Of a stretch of DNA of 33,367 nt, positions 15,991 through 23,928 are shown one piece after another. The stretch is taken from NCBI GenBank assembly GCA_021772755.1, contig JAJFLJ010000212.1, positions 1-33,367 on the forward strand. The letters are read 5' to 3'. A model generated the notes under the pieces. The model worked only from the letters and a program-made list of their open reading frames with translations, did not search any database and had not been told where the DNA came from. The number at the start of each line of letters is the position of its first letter. Within the stretch, counting starts at the first letter, position 1. A program made the position numbers and the translations under genes. This stretch comes from Candidatus Sumerlaeota bacterium (GTDB lineage Bacteria > Sumerlaeota > Sumerlaeia > SLMS01 > JAHLLQ01).

Positions 15991-17492
15991 CCCTGCGCGA
16001 CGATCTCTTCGAGCAGATCCTCATGGCGCGCCAGCGCGTCTACGCCGTCGCCCCGCCCACGCCACTCGAGCGCATCCCCCTTCCCGTCGATGCCGAAGTC
16101 TGGATCAAGCGCGAGGACCTCTCGCCCATCCACGCCTACAAATGGCGCGGCGCCTACAACCGCATGGCGCTTCTCGGTCCCGAAGAGCGCCGGCGCGGCG
16201 TGGTCTGCGCATCCGCCGGCAACCACGCCCAGGGCGTCGCTCTCGCCGCCTCCCGCCTCGATACCCGCGCCCGCGTCTACATGCCCGTGGCGACTCCGCG
16301 CATGAAACAGACCGCCGTGCGCCTTCACGGCGGCGACAGCGTCGACGTCGTTCTTCACGGCGACACCTACAACGACGCGGCGGAACTCGCCCAGCGCGTC
16401 GCCCGCGAAGAGGGTCTCGCCTTTATCCATCCCTACGACGATCTCGCCGTCATGGGCGGGCAGGGAACCCTCGCCGACGAAGTCATCATGTCCGGCAAGG
16501 GTCCCTTCGACATTGCCTATCTCCAGATCGGCGGAGGCGGCATGGCGGCCGCCGTGGCCTGCTGGCTCAAGGCGTACTCGCCCGGCATTCGCATCGTCGG
16601 CGTCGAAGGCGTCGGCCAGGCCAGCATGCGCGCCGCGTTCGACGCCGGCGGACCCGTGGACCTCGACTACCTCGACGTGTTCTGCGACGGCACCGCCGTG
16701 CGCAGAGCCGGCGATCTGACCTGGCGACTCTGCCGCGAACTCCTCGACGACATCGTCACCGTCACCAACGAGGAAGTCTGCGCCGCCGTCCAGCTTCTCT
16801 GGGAGTCCCGCCGCGCGATTCCCGAACCCGCCGGCGCCATGGGCGTCGCCGGCCTGATGAAGGACGCCGAAAGCGCGGTGGGAAAACGCGTTCTCACGGT
16901 GCTCTGCGGAGCCAACATGGACTTCGGCCAGCTCGCCTGGATCGCCCGCCACGCCGGCATCGGCGCCCGCAGCCGCCGCTACTGGCGCTTCGAAATCGGC
17001 GAGCGCAGCGGCACCATGCTCGACCTCGTCGAAACGGCCCTCGGCGGCGTCAACATCATCGAGTTCCAGTACGGCAAGGTCGACGAACACCGCGCATGGC
17101 CCGTCATCGGATTCGAAGCCTCGCCACCCGAACTCGCGCTGCTCGACCGCCGCCTCGGCGAACTCGGCATGCCCCATCAGGACGTCACCTCCCAGGAGGA
17201 CGTCGAGTTCCGCATGATCCACTACGATTCCGACCTCTTCAGCATCCCCTGCTTCATCAAGTACGAGTTCCCCGAACGCGCCGGCGCCCTCAGCGACTTC
17301 CTCAAGTCCATCCGCGGCATCGCCAACATCGTCTACTTCAACTACGTCTACACCGGCGAACGCGTCGGCCGCGCCCTCATGGGCTTCGAGTTCCGAAACC
17401 CCGGCGACCGCGACGCGTTCATGCGGCTGCTGAAGAACAGCGGCCGCACATACCGCATGATCGAAGAGGACGTCGTCCGCAGGATTCTGTAG
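15987..17492 (+). CDS. ilvA: Threonine ammonia-lyase (biosynthetic threonine dehydratase)
   Basis: The protein has 501 aa. PLP enzyme that converts L-threonine to 2-oxobutanoate, the first step of isoleucine synthesis. Seen: KREDLSPIHAYKWRGAYN with the PLP lysine at 52; SAGNHAQG at 76-83; the phosphate-binding glycine loop GGGG at 182-185; FCDGTAVRRAGD; and EPAGAMGVAGL. C-terminal residues about 330-500 hold two ACT-like regulatory repeats (RYWRFEIGERSGTMLDLV and FPERAGALSDFLKS), the layout of allosteric, isoleucine-inhibited enzymes. The usual 'SFKLRG' is AYKWRG here. The ATG at 15987 overlaps the rarA TGA, with GAAGGGAAG just upstream, so the two genes are likely co-translated. Confidence 0.93.
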   Translation: MTLRDDLFEQILMARQRVYAVAPPTPLERIPLPVDAEVWIKREDLSPIHAYKWRGAYNRMALLGPEERRRGVVCASAGNHAQGVALAASRLDTRARVYMPVATPRMKQTAVRLHGGDSVDVVLHGDTYNDAAELAQRVAREEGLAFIHPYDDLAVMGGQGTLADEVIMSGKGPFDIAYLQIGGGGMAAAVACWLKAYSPGIRIVGVEGVGQASMRAAFDAGGPVDLDYLDVFCDGTAVRRAGDLTWRLCRELLDDIVTVTNEEVCAAVQLLWESRRAIPEPAGAMGVAGLMKDAESAVGKRVLTVLCGANMDFGQLAWIARHAGIGARSRRYWRFEIGERSGTMLDLVETALGGVNIIEFQYGKVDEHRAWPVIGFEASPPELALLDRRLGELGMPHQDVTSQEDVEFRMIHYDSDLFSIPCFIKYEFPERAGALSDFLKSIRGIANIVYFNYVYTGERVGRALMGFEFRNPGDRDAFMRLLKNSGRTYRMIEEDVVRRIL

Positions 17493-17531
17493 AGACGCTC
17501 TTCCCGCGCAATCTCTCTTGGTAGTTTCGAC

Positions 17532-17612
17532 AACGCGAAGCCGCAGAGATCGCACGAAGAAGAGCCACCCATCCCTCTCCGCTCTTCTCTGCGCCTTCGC
17601 GTCTCTGTGCGA
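17532..17612. repeat. Gene-free inverted repeat related to the GxxExxY flanking repeats
   Basis: The left arm 17532-17565 has ACGCGAAG, CGCAGAGA and AGAAGAGC. The right arm 17581-17612 is GCTCTTCTCTGCGCCTTCG followed by CGTCTCTGTGCGAA. The right arm reverse-complemented reads ACGCGAAGGCGCAGAGA followed by AGAGC, matching the left arm with a short insertion. The vocabulary (ACGCRAAG, GCRGAGA, AAGAGC) is the same as in the arms at 1587-1642 and 2023-2069. It fills the 166-bp convergent gap between ilvA and the CoA-binding protein and could also serve as a bidirectional hairpin. Confidence 0.65.
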
Positions 17613-17658
17613 ATCCTTCTCGAAGCCTTCCCCGTCTCCGCGTTGATTCCCTTCCCCT

Positions 17659-18075
17659 CTACCCGATGCGGTGGTCCCTCTTGATCGCCAGCACCGCCAG
17701 AATGCACGCGTCGATCGCCTCCACGCCGTTCTCTTCCGCGAATGCGTGAATCTCCGCGCTCTCCGCGCCCGGCTGCAGCCACACGTACCGGATGCCGCGC
17801 GCGGCGATCTCCTTCATGGCTCCGATTCCGATTCGGGGGTTCACCACCATATCGACCACGTCCACCTCTTCGGGAATGTCCGCCACCGAACGATACACCT
17901 TCAGCCCCAGCAGCTCGTCCAGCTTCGGCGAAACGGGATACACCGTATACCCCCGCTCCTTCAGCAGCTTCACGATGCGATAGCTGTAGCGCTCGGGATT
18001 GTCCGACGCGCCGACCACCGCCCAGCGGGGCAGCGCGATGGACGTTTCGACGACCGGGTTTGGCGTGTGACTCAT
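17659..18075 (-). CDS. CoA-binding domain protein (YccU-like)
   Basis: The protein has 138 aa from the ATG at 18075, with AAGGGG about 6 nt upstream; the frame opens farther upstream without protein-like sequence. It is a single Rossmann-type domain: WAVVGASDNPERYSYRIVKLLKERGYTVYPVSP, then VDVVDMVVNPRIG and YVWLQPGAESAEIHAFAEENGVEAIDACILAVL. This matches the CoA_binding_2 (PF13380) family of small cytosolic proteins with no settled role; relatives bind CoA or nucleotides. It is divergent from the SMP-30 gene across 74 bp, which must contain both promoters. Confidence 0.85.
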   Translation of the reverse strand: MSHTPNPVVETSIALPRWAVVGASDNPERYSYRIVKLLKERGYTVYPVSPKLDELLGLKVYRSVADIPEEVDVVDMVVNPRIGIGAMKEIAARGIRYVWLQPGAESAEIHAFAEENGVEAIDACILAVLAIKRDHRIG

Positions 18076-18149
18076 GGGAATCCCCTTGGCCTCTTGCGCG
18101 GGTTGTGGACGCATGGCGTCCGAACGTTCGCCGAAACAGGAATCATACC

Positions 18150-19127
18150 ATGTCGCGTCGCATGCACCTCGTCCTCGCCGCCGCGTTCGCGGCCGGAACC
18201 GCATTCGCCGCGCAGAACGAGGCCGATGTGACCCCCGCCACCGTCGAACCGCAGTGGGTCGAAGCCGCCGACGGCGGCGCCTTCCCCGAAGGACCCGCCT
18301 GGAACGGCGCGGGCGAGCTCTTCTTCTCCGACTGCTCCGGCCAGGCCATTCACCGCATCGTTCACGGCGCCCCCGGCGCCACGCTCTTCATGGCCGCCCA
18401 GGACGAGCCCTTTACGCTCATGAACACCAACGGCACCACCTTCGGCGCCGACGGATTTCTCTACGCCTGCGAGTACGGCCAGCCCGGAATCCTGAAGATC
18501 GGCATGGACGGAACCAGCGAATACATCGCCACCGAGTTCGAAGGCGAACGCCTCATCCGTCCCAACGATCTCGCCTTCGACCCCCCAGGGAATCTCTACT
18601 TCACCGATTCGTGGGCCTACAAGCGCGACGACCCCAAGGGCGCCGTCTACCGCATCGACGCGAAGACCGGTGGTCTCACCCGCGCCGCCGGCGAAATCGC
18701 CTTCGCCAACGGCATCGCCTTTTCCCCCGACGCCACCCAGGCGTACGTCGCCGAGTCCGCATGGAACCGCGTGCTGCGCTACGACGTGGCGCCGGACGGC
18801 AGCTTCGCCAACCGCCACGTCTTCGCGGAACTCCCCGGCGGCGACCCCGACGGCATGGCCTTCGACACCGACGGCAATCTCCACGTCGCGCATTTCGGCG
18901 GAGGCGTCATCGCCGTCTTCGCACCCGACGGCACGCGCATCCGCGACCTCGTCGTTCCCGGACGCAAACCCAGCAACGTCGAGTTCGCCGGCGACGACCT
19001 CAAGACCCTCTACATCACCGAAGACGAAACGAAGAAGGTCTATCGCACCGAAGTCTCCACGCCCGGCGTCCGGCTCTTCTGGTCGCCCGGCGGCGAATCC
19101 ACCCACGAAAGCGGGGCCACGCCATGA
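18150..19127 (+). CDS. SMP-30/gluconolactonase-like beta-propeller, exported
   Basis: The protein has 325 aa with an N-terminal signal (MHLVLAAAFAAGTAFA). The six-bladed SMP-30/gluconolactonase/LRE pattern is clear: FPEGPAWNGAGELFFSD with Glu47 as the likely metal ligand, RPNDLAFDPPGNLYFTDSW, ANGIAFSPDATQAYVAES, GDPDGMAFDTDGNLHVAHFGG and PSNVEFAGDDLKTLYITE. Family enzymes hydrolyse sugar lactones in a divalent-metal site. The substrate cannot be assigned. Translation may start at Met1 or Met5. The stop overlaps the start of the next gene (ATGA), so the two exported proteins are coupled. Confidence 0.85.
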   Translation: MSRRMHLVLAAAFAAGTAFAAQNEADVTPATVEPQWVEAADGGAFPEGPAWNGAGELFFSDCSGQAIHRIVHGAPGATLFMAAQDEPFTLMNTNGTTFGADGFLYACEYGQPGILKIGMDGTSEYIATEFEGERLIRPNDLAFDPPGNLYFTDSWAYKRDDPKGAVYRIDAKTGGLTRAAGEIAFANGIAFSPDATQAYVAESAWNRVLRYDVAPDGSFANRHVFAELPGGDPDGMAFDTDGNLHVAHFGGGVIAVFAPDGTRIRDLVVPGRKPSNVEFAGDDLKTLYITEDETKKVYRTEVSTPGVRLFWSPGGESTHESGATP

Positions 19128-19876
19128 AGACGATTCTGCGCGTTCCCATCGCCGCCGTCGCGGTATGTCTCGCCATCGCCTGCGACACATCCGACAAGGC
19201 GATCGCCGAGGAACCCCGACCCGAACCCGCGCCGATGGACGCCAGAGTTGCGGCGCCCGCACCGGTCGCAGCGTACTCCTTCATCGTCAAGCCGCAGATG
19301 GTCGCCCCCGAGGAGTGGGGGAGCGAACCCGACGACATGAGCGACCTTCTCCACACGCCGAAGTACCTGACCGTGCACCACGACGGCGTCGCCTTCGCCG
19401 CCGGGTCCGATCCCGCCGCGAAGATCAAGACCCTGCAGACCTGGGGGAAGGCCGAGAAGGACTGGCCCGACGTTCCCTACCACTATCTCATCGCGCCCGA
19501 CGGAACCATCTACGAAGGCCGCTCCACCGACTACATGCCCGAGACCAACACCGACTACGACGTGTCCGGCCACATCGGCATCGACGTCATGGGCAACTTC
19601 GAGGAACAGCGCGTCAGCAAGGCCCAGCTCCGCAGCCTCGTCCACCTTCTCGCCTGGCTCGCCAACACCCACAGCATCGACATGACCACCCTCGGCAGTC
19701 ACCGTGACGCAGCCCCCGGCCAGACCGTCTGCCCCGGAGCAGACCTGCACCGCTACATCGAGAGCGGGCTGATCTACGAATGGGCCATCGCCTTCCCCAC
19801 CGGCCAGGACCTCGAAATCGACGTTCTGCCCCCTCTCGAAGGCGGCCCCGTCGAATTCGTTCCCGGCGGCGAATAG
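19124..19876 (+). CDS. N-acetylmuramoyl-L-alanine amidase (Amidase_2/PGRP type), probable lipoprotein
   Basis: The protein has 250 aa. The N-terminus MKTILRVPIAAVAVCLAIAC suggests a lipoprotein with Cys20 as the lipidated residue, although the lipobox is not ideal. The linker at about 30-50 is rich in Pro/Ala. The amidase fold follows: YLTVHHDGVA with His85 as zinc ligand, PYHYLIAPDGTIYEGR, SGHIGIDVMGNFEEQ and GSHRDAAPGQTVCPG with His193 and Cys203 completing the zinc site. The enzyme would cleave the MurNAc-L-Ala amide bond in the periplasm. It starts inside the SMP-30 stop codon. Confidence 0.88.
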   Translation: MKTILRVPIAAVAVCLAIACDTSDKAIAEEPRPEPAPMDARVAAPAPVAAYSFIVKPQMVAPEEWGSEPDDMSDLLHTPKYLTVHHDGVAFAAGSDPAAKIKTLQTWGKAEKDWPDVPYHYLIAPDGTIYEGRSTDYMPETNTDYDVSGHIGIDVMGNFEEQRVSKAQLRSLVHLLAWLANTHSIDMTTLGSHRDAAPGQTVCPGADLHRYIESGLIYEWAIAFPTGQDLEIDVLPPLEGGPVEFVPGGE

Positions 19877-19910
19877 TCCCCGGTCTCCATTGACGGGAGC
19901 CCCCGGACCC

Positions 19911-19934
19911 CGTTATGCAGGGTAAAGCATAGCG
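19911..19934 (+). promoter_or_regulatory. Candidate ModE operator upstream of moaA
   Basis: CGTTATG (19911-19917), ten bases, then CATAGCG (19928-19934): a 24-bp inverted repeat with one mismatch. It ends 20 nt before the moaA ATG. A TTGACG hexamer lies at 19890-19895, so the box would cover the -10 region. The same arms at the same spacing precede modAB at 28509-28532. From memory, the E. coli ModE operator of modA uses CGTTAT/ATAACG half-sites. Confidence 0.7.
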
Positions 19935-19954
19935 ACTTTTCCCGGGCGGCGCGC

Positions 19955-20992
19955 ATGACGCTCCTCGAACTGCCACAGACCGGCCGAACCCAGTCCCTTG
20001 TCGATCGTTTCGGCCGGCGCTTTCGCTACGTCCGCATCAGCGTCACGGACCTCTGCAACCTCGGCTGCACCTACTGCAATCCCGTCCGCGGCTGCGCGAC
20101 CACCCACTCCCACAAGCTCTCCTGGGACGATCTCGACTTCCTCGTCGACGTGTCGGTGAACGATCTCGGCGCCGAAGCCGTTCGCATCACCGGCGGCGAA
20201 CCCACAATTCGCCCCGGCCTCGCGGACTGGGTTCGCGGCATTCGCCGCTTCGGCCGCCTGCGCGACGTCGCCATGACGACCAACGGCATCCTTCTTCGCC
20301 AGACCGCCGCCACTCTGCGGGACGCCGGCATCGACCGCGTGAACGTCTCCCTCGACACCTTCGACGCCGGCCGCTTTCGCGAGATCACCCGGGGCGGTTC
20401 TCTCTCGCGCTGCCTCGATGGCATCGAAGCCGCCATCGCCGCCTTCGACCGCGTGAAGATCAACTGCGTCGCCGTTCGTTCCCTCGTGCTCGGCGAACTC
20501 GACCGCTTTGTGCGCTTCTCCGACGAGAAGAACGTCGAGGTGCGCTTCATCGAACTCATGCCCGTCTTCGACGAGAAGGACTACTTCCACGCCAACTTCG
20601 TCGGCGTCCCCGAACTGAAGACGCGCCTCGCCGCACTCGGCTTCGCCCTCGAACCGGAGGGGGATGGCCCCGCCGCCGGCAACCGCACCGGCTACGGCCC
20701 CGCCACCACCTTCCGCGTCGCCGGGACCCGCGCCCGCATCGGCTTCATCTCCCAGATGTCCGACACCAAGTGCCTCTCCTGCAACAAGCTCCGCCTCACC
20801 AGCGACGGCGCCCTCAAGCCCTGCCTCCTCATGCCCGAAGAAATCGATCTGCGCCCCGCCATCAAGGCCCGCGACCGCGAAACCGTCTGCCACCACATGC
20901 GACTGCAATTTCTCGCCCGCGCCGAACGCTACGACGCCCAAACGGCCATCGCCATGCCCGCCGGCCGCCCCATGCAGGCCACCGGCGGGTAG
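19955..20992 (+). CDS. moaA: GTP 3',8-cyclase MoaA (molybdenum cofactor biosynthesis)
   Basis: The protein has 345 aa. Radical SAM enzyme that converts GTP to (8S)-3',8-cyclo-7,8-dihydroguanosine 5'-triphosphate, the first step of molybdopterin synthesis. The N-terminal 4Fe-4S/SAM motif is Cys34-x3-Cys38-x2-Cys41 (TDLCNLGCTYCNP); the SAM-contact GGEP is at 80-83. The second, GTP-binding cluster is Cys273-x2-Cys276-x13-Cys290 (CLSCNKLRLTSDG then CLL). The C-terminal Gly-Gly tail (QATGG) typical of MoaA is intact. No other moa gene is adjacent. A ModE-like palindrome lies immediately upstream, giving a regulatory tie to the modAB locus at 28.5 kb. Confidence 0.93.
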   Translation: MTLLELPQTGRTQSLVDRFGRRFRYVRISVTDLCNLGCTYCNPVRGCATTHSHKLSWDDLDFLVDVSVNDLGAEAVRITGGEPTIRPGLADWVRGIRRFGRLRDVAMTTNGILLRQTAATLRDAGIDRVNVSLDTFDAGRFREITRGGSLSRCLDGIEAAIAAFDRVKINCVAVRSLVLGELDRFVRFSDEKNVEVRFIELMPVFDEKDYFHANFVGVPELKTRLAALGFALEPEGDGPAAGNRTGYGPATTFRVAGTRARIGFISQMSDTKCLSCNKLRLTSDGALKPCLLMPEEIDLRPAIKARDRETVCHHMRLQFLARAERYDAQTAIAMPAGRPMQATGG

Positions 20993-21066
20993 CGCCCGCT
21001 CCGCCGCCCGCGAGTTCCGAATGCTGTCCCCGCCAGGAGATCGCCCTTTCGGACAGGCATGGGCCT

Positions 21067-21093
21067 GCTCGGGCGGGACGCCCGAGCCACCCT
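21067..21093. repeat. Single copy of the GC-rich hairpin repeat unit
   Basis: CTCGGGCG-GGA-CGCCCGAG is a perfect 8-bp hairpin followed by CCACCCT. It matches the right arm at 826-852 with one change. No second arm is evident nearby. It sits in the 232-bp gap between moaA and the MCE gene, which also has a short CCACCCACCA-type tract around 21145-21165 and no other feature I can identify. Confidence 0.7.
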
Positions 21094-21224
21094 CGGGTGC
21101 TCGACGAACAACGCGCAACGCGAGACGATCGACTCGCCCCGCACCACCCACCACCCACCACTCACACCCCGATTCCCGTGAATAGGGCTCGACCGCCGCG
21201 CGTAGAAACCCCGAGGATCGACGC

Positions 21225-22178
21225 ATGCAGGCCCGTATCTCCCGCACCAACTTCGTCTTCGCCGGCATCATGATCGGCTGCGCCGTCCTGCTCGTCCTCG
21301 TCGTCATGCTCGACCGCAAGGGCGGGCTCGAATACTCCTACACCTTCCAGGACGCCCGCGACCTCCCCGTCGGCGCCGCCGTGAAGATGAACGGCGTCCA
21401 GATCGGCGAAGTCACCGCCGTCGAACTCGGCGAAGGCGGTGGCGTCGAGGTCGGCGTTCGCATCGTCGCCGAGCACCGCAACCTCATCTACGCTCCGCCG
21501 AACTCCGCCGCCCGCATCAAGAAGGACTCCCTCGTCCTCGGAAACCCCTATCTCGAAGTCATCAACCGCCAGGGCGTCGCCAACGCCGAACGCATTCGTT
21601 CCGGCACGCGGACCGAAGGACTCGAAAGCTGGACCGACGAGAAGCTCTGGTCCGGCTCCGGCGAACTCTCCCTCGCCGCCCGCCAGATGTACGAATCCGG
21701 CAAGCAGCACTTCGACCGCCTCGAAACATGGGTTCAGGAAGGCGGCGGCAGGGAACTCGCCGACCGCACGAAGTCCTGGCTCGACAACTTCGAGGGCACC
21801 GCCTCCGACAAGGCTGGCGAGTACCGCGTGAAGCTCGCCGAACAGCTTGGCCGCGGCGCCGAGCTTCTTCAGGCCGCGAAGGACAACCCCAGGGCCCAGG
21901 AAGTCACCGGCGACATCCAGGCCGCCTTGCAGCAACTCCTCGTCCAGGCGCGGCAGCTCGAAACGACCGCCACCCTCAAGATCGAGGAAGGCACCGACGC
22001 CGTCGGCGAATTCGCCGACAGTCCCGAAACGAGCCAGACCATCGCGGAAGTCGAGCGCGCGTTGCAGCGTCTGCTGGAGGAGGGCGGAGAAATCGAGGCC
22101 GGCACCCGCGCCCGCATCGACGAAGTGCTCGAAGAACTGAAACAGGACGGCGCCGATCCCGCGCCCCCGCAGCCCTAA
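21225..22178 (+). CDS. MCE/MlaD family protein, membrane-anchored
   Basis: The protein has 317 aa. One N-terminal membrane anchor (FVFAGIMIGCAVLLVLVVML, about 10-29) is followed by a single MCE domain with the characteristic FQDARDLPVGAAVKMNGVQIGEVTAVEL and IKKDSLVLGNPYLEV. The C-terminal half (about 145-310) is helical and charged, likely coiled coil. MCE proteins form periplasmic rings that carry lipids between membranes, normally with a MlaE-type permease and MlaF-type ATPase. Neither lies on this strand next to it. A GAGGA about 8 nt before the ATG supports the start. It ends 3 nt from the convergent ABC ATPase. Confidence 0.85.
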   Translation: MQARISRTNFVFAGIMIGCAVLLVLVVMLDRKGGLEYSYTFQDARDLPVGAAVKMNGVQIGEVTAVELGEGGGVEVGVRIVAEHRNLIYAPPNSAARIKKDSLVLGNPYLEVINRQGVANAERIRSGTRTEGLESWTDEKLWSGSGELSLAARQMYESGKQHFDRLETWVQEGGGRELADRTKSWLDNFEGTASDKAGEYRVKLAEQLGRGAELLQAAKDNPRAQEVTGDIQAALQQLLVQARQLETTATLKIEEGTDAVGEFADSPETSQTIAEVERALQRLLEEGGEIEAGTRARIDEVLEELKQDGADPAPPQP

Positions 22179-22181
22179 TCC

Positions 22182-22880
22182 CTACGCGACAAGCTTTCCG
22201 TCCCGCAGCGACAGCGTCATCGACGCGTTCCAGTCCCCCGCCTGGTTCTCGTGGCTCACCACCAGCATGATCGCCGCCGTTCGCCGCACGTAGTCCTTCA
22301 GCAAACCCACGATTCCCGCCGCCGTCTCCCTGTCCAGCTGCGCCGTCGGCTCGTCCGCCAGCACCAGCTGCGGCTCCGACGCCAGCGCCCGCGCGATGGC
22401 GACCCGTTGCCGCTGGCCCCCCGAGAGCCGGTCGACGCCCCGCTTCTCGAAGCCCGCCAGCCCCGCCGCCTCCAGTGCCTCCGACGCCCGTGCCAGCGCA
22501 TCCTTCGGCGAACACTTCCGTGTCCACAGCAGTGGCGCGGCCACCGCCTCCCCGCACCGCATCCCCGCCGGCAGATAGTGATGTTGAAAGACGTAGCCGC
22601 TCGCTTCGCCGCGCCACTTCGCCCGCGCCGCTTCCGGCATCGCGGAAATGCACGCGCCACCATAGCGAATCGCCCCCTCGTCCGGCCGGTCCAGCCCCGC
22701 AGCGAGATTCAGCAGCGTGGTCTTGCCCGACCCCGAAGGACCCGCGATCATCGCCGTCGCGCCGCGCGGAACCCCGAAGGAGATGCTCTCAAGAGAAAAG
22801 GACGCGCCGGAACCGCTGAAGGTCCGCGACACGTCCTGGAATTCGAGAAACGACTCGGTGTCCGGGGAGGCCCCGGCCAC
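22182..22880 (-). CDS. ABC transporter ATP-binding protein (LolD/MacB-like)
   Basis: The protein has 232 aa. All ATPase motifs are present: Walker A GPSGSGKT 47-54, Q-loop Gln99, signature LSGGQ 152-156, Walker B LVLADE 172-177 and switch His210. The ADEPTAQLD and ARAKWRGEASGYVFQ segments resemble the LolD/MacB/FtsE class, which powers lipoprotein extraction or mechanotransmission rather than import. No permease is in the window. The start is a GTG directly abutting the TAA of the upstream small exported protein, so the two are translationally linked. It is less like MlaF, despite the MCE gene across the convergent junction. Confidence 0.85.
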   Translation of the reverse strand: MAGASPDTESFLEFQDVSRTFSGSGASFSLESISFGVPRGATAMIAGPSGSGKTTLLNLAAGLDRPDEGAIRYGGACISAMPEAARAKWRGEASGYVFQHHYLPAGMRCGEAVAAPLLWTRKCSPKDALARASEALEAAGLAGFEKRGVDRLSGGQRQRVAIARALASEPQLVLADEPTAQLDRETAAGIVGLLKDYVRRTAAIMLVVSHENQAGDWNASMTLSLRDGKLVA

Positions 22881-23213
22881 TTACTTCACCATCTTCTGCC
22901 CGCCCTTGGCCAGGGCGGCGCGGTCCACCGCGATCGAAGGCTCGTAGTCCCCGTGAACCCACTCGAAGTACGTGCCATCGTCGTTCACGCTCGCCTGGTG
23001 CCCAAAGACGATATCCAGTTCGTCGCGCGACACCGCCCAGTGAATCGGGCGCATTACGGTGTATTCCACCAGTATGCCCACGGAATGGGCCACGTACGCC
23101 ATGGGGCGCAGCAAATGCGTGTCGTGCTGACGGTCGTAGCGATGGGCGACTGCCGGAAGGGTCATGCCAACGAGAGCGGCCGAGAGCAAACCGGCTTTGA
23201 GAATGCGATTCAT
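22881..23213 (-). CDS. Small exported protein, unknown function
   Basis: The protein has 110 aa. The ATG at 23213 has GTGGAGA about 8 nt upstream; the longer open frame upstream is not protein-like. The signal peptide MNRILKAGLLSAALVGMTLPAVA has likely cleavage before His24. The mature part has RPMAYVAHSVGILVEYTVMRP, then IHWAVSRDELDIVFGH, then DDGTYFEWVHGD. I recall similar 'RPxHW ... FGH' small exported proteins in uncultured bacterial genomes but know no function. It is cotranscribed with the ABC ATPase that begins at the next base, suggesting a periplasmic accessory role. Confidence 0.7.
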   Translation of the reverse strand: MNRILKAGLLSAALVGMTLPAVAHRYDRQHDTHLLRPMAYVAHSVGILVEYTVMRPIHWAVSRDELDIVFGHQASVNDDGTYFEWVHGDYEPSIAVDRAALAKGGQKMVK

Positions 23214-23346
23214 GCGCGAATCTCCACAGAATAGGTTTCGCCAATGAGGTCCGCTCCACGGGCGGGCAGCGTCAACAAGGAAACGTCGCCCTTGCGCCCG
23301 GAGAATCCGCAGGCTACTGAAACGCCTTGGCTTAGAGGGCCACCGA

Positions 23347-23898
23347 ATGCTCCTCCAAACTCCCCGCCTTCTCCTCCGCCCTTGGGCGCAAGGAGACCTC
23401 GAACTCCTCCTTCGCCTGGCCGGAGACCCCGGAGCCATGCGCCACATCCCCAACGCGCTCCCTCGCGGCGATGCCTCCGCAGCCGCCGTGAAGCTCGAAT
23501 CCCTCCGCGCACATTGGACCGCCCATGGCTTCGGACTCTGGGTCGTCACCGAGCGCAACACCGGCGCCTTCATCGGACGTGCCGGGCTGCAATACCTCCC
23601 CGGCGCCGAACCCCCGGAGATCGAGGTCGGCTACATTCTGCTCGAAACCGCCTGGGGCCGCGGCTACGCCACCGAACTCGCGCAGGCCTCCCTCTGGTTC
23701 GCATTCGAACGCCTGAACGCGGACCATGTCGTTGCCCTGGCCCTTGCCGCCAACGAAGGCTCGACCCGCGTGATGCTCAAGGCCGGGATGACCCGCGAAG
23801 GAACCGGCGTCTGGTACGGAACGGAGATGGTGCGCCACGCGATCGCGCGCCAGGACTGGACCCCGCCCGCCATGAAACCCGAAATCCTGGAATCATAG
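23347..23898 (+). CDS. GNAT N-acetyltransferase (RimJ/RimL-like)
   Basis: The protein has 183 aa. It opens with LLQTPRLLLRPWAQGDLELLLRLAGDP, typical of Acetyltransf_3. The acetyl-CoA loop is in EVGYILLETAWGRGYATELAQASLWFAF (about 97-124), and the C-terminal part is ALAANEGSTRVMLKAGMTREG (the N-x-x-S-x-x-V-x-x-K-x-G-M motif). This group acetylates protein N-termini or small amines; the substrate cannot be assigned. It is 30 nt upstream of the M55 peptidase on the same strand, so the two probably share a transcript. Confidence 0.88.
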   Translation: MLLQTPRLLLRPWAQGDLELLLRLAGDPGAMRHIPNALPRGDASAAAVKLESLRAHWTAHGFGLWVVTERNTGAFIGRAGLQYLPGAEPPEIEVGYILLETAWGRGYATELAQASLWFAFERLNADHVVALALAANEGSTRVMLKAGMTREGTGVWYGTEMVRHAIARQDWTPPAMKPEILES

Positions 23899-23928
23899 CC
23901 GACAGACTCTTCAGCGACGGAGCGAACG

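Noticed and set aside
14548-17555. Long minus-strand open frames opposite rarA and ilvA, and another at 19913-21319 opposite moaA
   Set aside because: They are antisense shadows: they consist of repetitive Gly-Val-Asp-Glu sequence without motifs, while the sense frames have complete enzyme signatures.
17659-18204. A 181-codon version of the CoA-binding protein
   Set aside because: The extra N-terminal 43 codons are Arg-rich, cross the divergent promoter region and overlap the SMP-30 gene start. The ATG at 18075 has a good ribosome-binding site.
21225-22880. MCE protein plus ABC ATPase as a complete Mla-type lipid transporter
   Set aside because: The genes are convergent, there is no MlaE permease, and the ATPase resembles LolD/MacB more than MlaF.
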